Below are positions 6,184-11,191 of a DNA stretch of 11,191 nucleotides, piece after piece. The notes under the pieces were generated by a model. The model was given only the letters and a program-made list of their open reading frames with translations. It did not search any database and was not told where the DNA came from. The translations under genes and the position numbers were made by a program. This DNA comes from an uncultured Roseburia sp. (lineage in GTDB: Bacteria > Bacillota > Clostridia > Lachnospirales > Lachnospiraceae). The stretch spans positions 1 through 11,191 of the forward strand of contig CAMENQ010000047.1 in NCBI GenBank assembly GCA_945928585.1. Reading direction: 5' to 3'. Numbering within the stretch: position 1 is the stretch's first letter; each line of letters opens with the position of its first letter.

Positions 6184-6227
6184 AATATTTTCTCCTTTCA
6201 TGCTTTTCCCACTGTAATTTATGCCGG

Positions 6228-6276
6228 TTACAAAAGGGGCTTCGGTTAATATTGATTTTCGAAACCCCCTTTGTAA
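6228..6276 (-). promoter_or_regulatory. Strong intercistronic hairpin between exporter and acyltransferase genes
   Basis: A 17-bp stem with two G-T pairs (6228-6244 against 6260-6276) closes a 15-base loop. On the minus strand the inner strands are ACAAAGGGGGTTTCG and CGAAGCCCCTTTTGT. It begins 18 bases after the exporter stop codon. There is no U-tract on either side, so a plain intrinsic terminator is unlikely. mRNA stabilisation, processing or attenuated read-through into the acyltransferase gene are the likelier roles (inference). Confidence 0.7.
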
Positions 6277-6293
6277 ACCCGCATAACTATATT

Positions 6294-8090
6294 TTAGTGT
6301 CCTGCTGCCAGCTTATAGTACAGTCCCTTCTTTTCCATAAGCTCATCATGGCTTCCGTCCTCCTGTATACCCTTTTCGTCTATATAAAGTATACGGTCGG
6401 CATTTTGTATGGTAGAAAGTCTGTGGGCTATTACAAAGCTTGTTCTACCCTTAAGTACAGTGGAAAACATTTTCTGAATAAGCTTTTCCGTCTCTGTATC
6501 TATATTGCTTGTTGCCTCGTCAAGTATAATAACCTTTGGGTCTGAAAGAATAAGTCTCGCGAAGGATAAAAGCTGTTTTTCACCACCTGAAAGTTCCGTA
6601 CCCTGACTTGAAATCTTAGTATTATAGCCGTCAGGCTTTTTCATAATGAAATCATGTGCAAATACGGTTTTTGCAGCTTTTATACATTCCTCATCTGTTG
6701 CATCAGGCTTTGAAAATCTGATATTGTCCATTATTGTGCCTCTGAAAAGAAATGTATCCTGCATCATTACACCTACATTGTCACGAAGTGAGCGCATGGA
6801 CAAATCTCTTATGTCTACTCCGTCCAATGTAACTGAACCTTCCGTAATATCATAAAATCTGCTGATTAAGCTTACTATGGTAGTCTTTCCTGCACCTGTA
6901 GGTCCTACAAGCGCTATCATTTGTCCTGCCTTTACGTCTAAATTTACATGCTCGAGAATATTCTGTCCCTTTACATATGAGAATGTTACATCATCAAAGC
7001 GTATATTTCCTGAAACATTTTCTAAGGCTACGGCGTCTTTCTTTTCCGTTATTTCTGCCTCTGTGTCAAGGACCTCAAAAATACGCTCAACATTTGATGT
7101 GATATTTGCTATGGTCTGAAGTCTCTGACATATAATATTTAAAGCTCCGGAAAATCTCTGCATATATGTTGCAATATTTACTACAGCTCCAAGTGTAAGG
7201 GCTCCTCCAAGGTTATGTGTAATAATGTAAAATGCTGATACATATATAACTATTGTACAAAGTCCGTTTACTATGCCATGTGCAAGAGGGAAGAATAATT
7301 CTCTTACTCTTGTAGCCTTCATGTATTCCTTTTTGTACTTTTCAGAAAGCTCCACAAATATATCTGCATTCATATCCTCTCTGTTAAATGCCTTTATTAC
7401 CTCAAGTCCGTTTATGTCCTCCACTACAAAGGCGGTTCTGTTGCTCTGCTTATTTCTTTCCTGAACCATACGCTTATGCAGTGCCTTTGATATAAACCAC
7501 ATTATAAATGCTACAGGAATGCTTACTAATATGGCACATAGTGCAATTCTTACATCCATAAAAATTATGCATACAATGGCTATAATCATAATAAATACAT
7601 TCTGTACAATTCTGACCATATCATTTATGAAGAAATTTGCCACTTCGTTTGTATAGTTTGTTACTCTTATAAGTATTTTTCCCATTGGCCTTGAATCATA
7701 ATAATTAAAGCTAAGCTCCATAAGTTTGTCAAACAGGTCTTTTCTCATTCTGCATATAATATCGTTTCCAAGCTTATTCGTCGTAATGTTTGTCACATAC
7801 CCTGCCAGAACTGAGCCAAGACTTAACGCAAACCATATACTTAACAGAATAACTGACATTGACACAACGTTATCAGGAACTATGCCACCATCCGGCAGAA
7901 TGTCATTTATTATCATTTTATTTATTGCCACAGGTATAAGCGACAGAAAGCTTGTTCCTATAAGCAGTAAAATAACCTTTATATATGTGGTCTTATAATC
8001 TTTTGCATAGGCGATGAGTCGTTTCAGCATAAATTTGTTAAACTTATTTTCAACTACTTCGTCTTCAAAGTATCTGTTTCTGTTACTCAT
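6294..8090 (-). CDS. Heterodimeric ABC exporter, subunit with the catalytically complete Walker B site
   Basis: This is one half of a type IV ABC exporter in the BmrCD/LmrCD/TM287-288 class. Residues about 35-335 are the six-helix transmembrane domain, with the intracellular stretch LMELSFNYYDSRPMGKILIR. The nucleotide-binding domain follows: Walker A GPTGAGKTT (396-404), Q-loop Q444, signature ELSGGEKQ (499-506), Walker B VIILDE with catalytic E525, D-loop SNID and H-loop H556 in VIAHRLSTI. The signature has E where LSGGQ is usual. Together with the upstream partner's LSGGQ and Asp-substituted Walker B, this gives the usual one-good-site/one-degenerate-site arrangement. Its ATG overlaps the end of the partner gene by 8 bases, with AAGGAGG placed inside the partner's coding sequence, so the two are translationally coupled. 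The substrate could be a drug, lipid or peptide and cannot be told from sequence. The length of 598 aa is normal. Confidence 0.93.
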   Translation of the reverse strand: MSNRNRYFEDEVVENKFNKFMLKRLIAYAKDYKTTYIKVILLLIGTSFLSLIPVAINKMIINDILPDGGIVPDNVVSMSVILLSIWFALSLGSVLAGYVTNITTNKLGNDIICRMRKDLFDKLMELSFNYYDSRPMGKILIRVTNYTNEVANFFINDMVRIVQNVFIMIIAIVCIIFMDVRIALCAILVSIPVAFIMWFISKALHKRMVQERNKQSNRTAFVVEDINGLEVIKAFNREDMNADIFVELSEKYKKEYMKATRVRELFFPLAHGIVNGLCTIVIYVSAFYIITHNLGGALTLGAVVNIATYMQRFSGALNIICQRLQTIANITSNVERIFEVLDTEAEITEKKDAVALENVSGNIRFDDVTFSYVKGQNILEHVNLDVKAGQMIALVGPTGAGKTTIVSLISRFYDITEGSVTLDGVDIRDLSMRSLRDNVGVMMQDTFLFRGTIMDNIRFSKPDATDEECIKAAKTVFAHDFIMKKPDGYNTKISSQGTELSGGEKQLLSFARLILSDPKVIILDEATSNIDTETEKLIQKMFSTVLKGRTSFVIAHRLSTIQNADRILYIDEKGIQEDGSHDELMEKKGLYYKLAAGH

Positions 8091-9891
8091 TTATCAACGC
8101 CTCCTTATCCATCTGCTGCTTATATATGGCTGCATAGTGGCCGTCAAGTGCCATTAACTCACCAAAGGTACCTCTCTCTGCAACCTTTCCGTCCTCCATA
8201 TATATAATCTCATCAAAGTCCTTTAAAGCCTTTGCCCTGTGTGTAGCCATTACTATTGACTTACCCTTAAAGAACTCCTCAAGATTTTTAAATATCTTGC
8301 TTTCAGTTTCCATATCAAGTGCGCTTGTGCAGTCATCAAGTACTATAACAGGTGCATCCTTTAAAAGTGCTCTTGCTATAGCCACCCTCTGCTTTTGTCC
8401 TCCTGAAAGTCCAAAGCCCTTTTCTCCTATGACTGTATTATAGCCGTCTGTGAATTTCTCTGCAAATTCATCTACCTCTGCTGCTTTTCCGCATTTTCTT
8501 ATAAGCTCCTCATCTGCATCAGGATTGTAGAAGGCTATATTCGACTCTATGGTATTTGAGAATAAGAACACATCCTGCATGGCATAACCGAATGCCCTTG
8601 CTATTTCTCCTCTGTCATACTGTCTTGAGTCCACTCCGTCAAAAAGAATCTCACCACTGTCATGCTCTGTAAATGCCTGCATTGTCTTAAGGACAACAGA
8701 CTTTCCACAGCCGGTTTTTCCCATTAAGCCAACCTTTTTTCCATATGGAATATCAATGGTTACACCATCAACGATAGGTTTTTCATCCTCCATTTTAACC
8801 ACAATGTTATTAATCTGTATATGTGGCTGTTTCGATACTGCAGCCTTTCCATATTTTTCTGATACTGTATCTTCTTTCTCCAAAAATGTATGAAGCCTCT
8901 TTGTACTCACCTTTTCATCCTGTATATCACTGGCAAAGAATATTATATCTATAAAATATCCTGTTATATTAAACATATATGCTATAAATGCCGCATATTC
9001 ACCGCTTGTCATTTTGAAATTCACAGCCAGAGCAATGCTTATAGCCATACTTACCACCAATACTATCTGGTCGATGCTGTCGTACAAAAGCCAGTATCTG
9101 TATCTCTTTCTTCCAAACAATGTGTAAAAATTACTAAGGTCATCTGCTCTGTCATAGAACCGCTTTTTTCTCATATCCTCTCTGCCGTATGACTTGATGG
9201 TTCTTATGCCATATATACTTTCCTGTGTTTCTGTGTTAAACTCTGAGTCCTTCGCCCACATTTCATCATCCATTTTAAAAAGAAGCTTTAAAAATCCTCT
9301 TGTAATTATAAGATAAATGCCTAATGTAAGCAGCGGGAACAATGTAAGCCAAAGACTTATTTTTGAAAGTATAACAAGTGCTAAAACTATGTAAAATACT
9401 GAATCGATTATAAAAGGTACCGTTGCTATATGAAAATTCCTAATCTTCTGAGAGTCGGAATTTACTATAGTAATAAGGTCTCCCGACGAATAGTCCTTCG
9501 TTATGGACGGTCCGAAGCCGTTTATTTTCCTTAATACCATAAGTCTTAAATCATTATCACAGCTTAATGAAAAATAATGCGCAAGATTCCATCTGGCATA
9601 AAAGGTAATAAAATAAAGCACAAGGAAAACAACAAAGGTTCCTATCAGTACACCAAGTATGTGGCCCAGATTGTCTGCCGGTATGTCCTCTATAAGATAC
9701 ATAAAAAAACTGGTGTTTTCTACCGGCTCCCTGCCAAAAGCCGGATTTATTACCCTGTCTACTATCAGTGAAATAATCTGCGGTTCTACAAGTGCCACTA
9801 TTTCCTGCATCAATCCTAAAAATATACATAGGATAAGAACAGGATATATCCGCCCGTAAAAGCGGAAGTTTTTCTTGTATACATTAAACAT
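8083..9891 (-). CDS. Heterodimeric ABC exporter, subunit with the degenerate Walker B site
   Basis: This is the first gene of the exporter pair. A six-helix membrane domain (about 15-325) includes GPSITKDYSSGDLITIVNSD and the coupling segment ETQESIYGIRTIKSYGRED. The nucleotide-binding domain has Walker A GKTGCGKS (391-398), Q439 in YAMQDVFLF, the canonical signature LSGGQ (495-499), Walker B VIVLDD (515-520) and H551 in MATHRAK. The catalytic Glu position is Asp (D520), the hallmark of the slow site in heterodimeric exporters, so the change is expected and not decay. GGGAGG upstream of the ATG at 9891 is a strong ribosome binding site. The 352 bp upstream contain no regulator gene, whereas many such exporters sit next to a MarR or TetR gene. 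It probably exports a hydrophobic or amphipathic compound; this is inference. Confidence 0.93.
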   Translation of the reverse strand: MFNVYKKNFRFYGRIYPVLILCIFLGLMQEIVALVEPQIISLIVDRVINPAFGREPVENTSFFMYLIEDIPADNLGHILGVLIGTFVVFLVLYFITFYARWNLAHYFSLSCDNDLRLMVLRKINGFGPSITKDYSSGDLITIVNSDSQKIRNFHIATVPFIIDSVFYIVLALVILSKISLWLTLFPLLTLGIYLIITRGFLKLLFKMDDEMWAKDSEFNTETQESIYGIRTIKSYGREDMRKKRFYDRADDLSNFYTLFGRKRYRYWLLYDSIDQIVLVVSMAISIALAVNFKMTSGEYAAFIAYMFNITGYFIDIIFFASDIQDEKVSTKRLHTFLEKEDTVSEKYGKAAVSKQPHIQINNIVVKMEDEKPIVDGVTIDIPYGKKVGLMGKTGCGKSVVLKTMQAFTEHDSGEILFDGVDSRQYDRGEIARAFGYAMQDVFLFSNTIESNIAFYNPDADEELIRKCGKAAEVDEFAEKFTDGYNTVIGEKGFGLSGGQKQRVAIARALLKDAPVIVLDDCTSALDMETESKIFKNLEEFFKGKSIVMATHRAKALKDFDEIIYMEDGKVAERGTFGELMALDGHYAAIYKQQMDKEALINE

Positions 9892-9936
9892 ATTTCTTCT
9901 CCTCCCATCTGTTTTTTCTTTTTCTTCGTTAGAAGT

Positions 9937-9998
9937 AAGTTCTCCAATGCGTTACCTCATCTGCAGGATATAACTGCCCTGCACCGCTCCCGGAACTT
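9937..9998 (-). other. Possible structured leader of the exporter mRNA
   Basis: On the minus strand AAGTTC (9998-9993) can pair with GAACTT (9942-9937). It would enclose a hairpin with a 6-bp stem TGCAGG/CCTGCA (9983-9978 with 9967-9962). The segment is richer in G and C than its surroundings and ends about 45 bases ahead of the exporter ATG. I do not recognise it as a known riboswitch or T-box class. It is a weak call that rests on short stems only. Confidence 0.25.
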
Positions 9999-10038
9999 TT
10001 GCCCCTAAATTTATATAGAAAAAAACTGCCATCGGAAA

Positions 10039-10062
10039 AAGCTGCTCAAATGTAAGCAGCTT
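10039..10062 (-). terminator. Intrinsic terminator downstream of SecF
   Basis: An 8-bp perfect stem AAGCTGCT/AGCAGCTT closes an 8-base loop and is followed on the minus strand by three more Ts, giving TTTTT at the stem's end. It lies about 180 bases past the SecF stop and just ahead of the exporter leader, so it should separate the two transcription units. Confidence 0.7.
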
Positions 10063-10202
10063 CTGTCTATGTAAAAATACTGCAACTCAGCCAATATTCA
10101 TATTCAACAGCTACCGTATATTCTTATGGTACCTGTCAGATAATACCGGCTTATATTTTTACATATCATCCCGATGACAGTTTCTATATAACATATGAAA
10201 CA

Positions 10203-10223
10203 CTCTATCCCACTAAGGGAGAG
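10203..10223 (-). terminator. Weak hairpin close to the SecF stop codon
   Basis: On the minus strand CTCTCCC pairs with GGGATAGAG as 4+3 base pairs with a two-base bulge, around a 5-base loop. The tail TGTTTCATATG is only mildly U-rich. It may be a weak terminator or a 3'-end stabilising structure; the hairpin at 10039-10062 is the better terminator. Confidence 0.35.
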
Positions 10224-10243
10224 GTTTTCTTCACTTAACTATA

Positions 10244-11191
10244 TTATTTTCTAGCCTTTGCCTTTTTTCCACCCATTATATACCACAGTGCACCTGTAAT
10301 AAATACAGATGAATAACCACCACAGATAATACCAATCATAAGTGGAAGTGCAAACTCTTTAATAGCTGTAACGCCTAAGATATAAATCATAAATACCATT
10401 ATGAATGTTGTAAATGATGTATAAACAGAACGTGTAAGTGTCTCTGTAATACTTGTGTTTACTATATCCTTTCTGTCTGCACCACTCATAACAGTAAGGT
10501 TTTCTCTTATTCTGTCAAAAATAACGATAGTTGCATTTATGGAATATCCAACCAGGGTAAGCATACATGCAATAAATGTGTTACCTACGGTAGACCATGT
10601 AAGTACATAGAACGTAAGTACAACAAATACGTCATGTATAAGTGCTATAACAGCACTGGTTGCAAACTTAATGTCTCTAAATCTTATAAAGATATATATC
10701 AGCATAAAGACTGTAGCTACTGCTACTGCAATAATGGCATCACGTCTCATTTCACTGCTTGTGGAAGCACTTACAGTAACCTCCTCAAAGCCGTCTGATA
10801 CTGCACCATGCTTTTCTATAAGCATAGTCTTTAAAGCTTCCTTCTGCTCTGACTCTAAATCCTTTGTTCTGATAACATATCTGTTTGAATCTGTCTCGGC
10901 ATTTGCTATTACATCAGTGTCACCTATAGCCTCCTGAATGTCAGGAAGTATATTTTCATTGAAGTATGCTATGTCATAATTCTCGTCAAAATCTACGGTA
11001 GTAGAAAGTCCTCCCTGGAATTCTACACTATAATTAAGAACATTTTCTCTGTCGTCTATAACGCCTGTTTTGCTAAGTATCATACCTGCTCTGCCTGCAA
11101 GACTAATAATTCCTGATATACTAAAGCAGATAACCTTCTTTCCATGGAAATTAATAGTCTTTCTCTTTTTCTTAACACAATACATTGACTT
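10244..11191 (-). CDS. secF: Protein translocase subunit SecF (or SecF part of a fused SecDF), 5' end cut by the window edge
   Basis: This is a membrane component of the Sec machinery that uses the proton gradient to help pull secreted proteins through SecYEG. Numbering is from the ATG at 11185. A membrane helix at about 18-38 is followed by the periplasm-side domain with VEFQGGLSTTVDF (54-66). SASTSSEMRRDAI then leads into five further helices (about 148-168, 173-193, 201-221, 256-276 and 279-303). Family hallmarks are ALIHDV (D185), GYSINATIVIFDRIREN (213-229) and FALPLMIGIICGGYSS. In many SecF proteins the motif reads SIND or SLNE; here the acidic residue is Ala. The frame is open to the right edge (AAG TCA before the ATG), and an RBS cannot be judged with only six upstream bases. 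This could therefore be the C-terminal part of a fused SecDF, and I extend the feature to the edge. The stop is TAA at 10246-10244. Confidence 0.9.
   Translation of the reverse strand, partial: KSMYCVKKKRKTINFHGKKVICFSISGIISLAGRAGMILSKTGVIDDRENVLNYSVEFQGGLSTTVDFDENYDIAYFNENILPDIQEAIGDTDVIANAETDSNRYVIRTKDLESEQKEALKTMLIEKHGAVSDGFEEVTVSASTSSEMRRDAIIAVAVATVFMLIYIFIRFRDIKFATSAVIALIHDVFVVLTFYVLTWSTVGNTFIACMLTLVGYSINATIVIFDRIRENLTVMSGADRKDIVNTSITETLTRSVYTSFTTFIMVFMIYILGVTAIKEFALPLMIGIICGGYSSVFITGALWYIMGGKKAKARK

Larger units (their letters stand above)
9892..10243. other. Gene-free stretch between SecF and the exporter operon
   Basis: In transcription order it holds a small hairpin near the SecF stop (10203-10223), about 140 bp of AT-rich DNA, the intrinsic terminator at 10039-10062 and then the exporter leader. 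The AT-rich part contains a CTGTCA/TGACAG pairing (10180-10175 with 10142-10137). The leader is locally more GC-rich around 9961-10005. I found no convincing sigma-A promoter for the exporter; the stretch TTTTTTTCTATATAAAT near 10023-10007 could supply a -10. No coding frame of note is present. Confidence 0.6.

Noticed and set aside
9557..9829. Minus-strand frame inside the first exporter gene
   Set aside because: It is an alternative frame of the exporter membrane domain, with no RBS and no recognisable domain.
9952..9984. Tiny upstream ORF (GTG start, 10 codons) in the exporter leader
   Set aside because: GGGAG lies only two bases before the GTG, too close for efficient initiation, and nothing else supports translation.

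Overview
The window reads as chromosomal DNA from a low-GC Clostridia, most likely Lachnospiraceae. The evidence is AT-rich intergenic DNA, strong GGAGG-type ribosome binding sites, an archaeal/fungal-type aspartate-semialdehyde dehydrogenase and a heterodimeric ABC exporter. The family assignment is inference; no marker gene fixes it. Every protein gene lies on the minus strand, so transcription runs from high to low coordinates. The only plus-strand gene I can support is a tRNA.

Layout in the direction of transcription: (1) 11191-10244, the SecF part of the Sec translocon helper, possibly the end of a fused SecDF, cut by the right edge. (2) 10243-9892, a gene-free stretch with a SecF-side hairpin, a good intrinsic terminator and a possibly structured leader. 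(3) 9891-6294, two overlapping genes for an asymmetric heterodimeric ABC exporter. (4) After a strong intercistronic hairpin, 6183-5173, a left-handed beta-helix acyltransferase. (5) 5105-4416, a shortened orphan ABC ATPase that lacks a normal signature motif and the H-loop histidine. Two back-to-back hairpins follow it. (6) 4155-3136, a DHH/DHHA1 phosphoesterase (NrnA type) whose last codons are read from the antisense strand of the convergent tRNA-Thr(CGU) gene at 3092-3162. (7) 2929-1844, asd, whose promoter is divergent from the tRNA promoter. (8) 1843-1349, a gene-free stretch dominated by a 321-bp near-perfect inverted repeat. (9) 1348-485, a lipoprotein with an SGNH/GDSL hydrolase domain. 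(10) 417-1, an ECF-type sigma factor cut by the left edge.

Most of the content is ordinary: protein export, lysine/threonine/methionine precursor synthesis, oligonucleotide or cyclic-nucleotide turnover, and one multidrug- or peptide-type exporter. The exporter, acyltransferase and odd ATPase run in the same direction and may be expressed together, but nothing in the sequence shows a shared substrate. The lipoprotein hydrolase and sigma factor are adjacent and co-directional, which would suit a cell-envelope response. The least explained items are the 321-bp palindrome and the degenerate ATPase. I do not see a clear new defence or biosynthetic system here.
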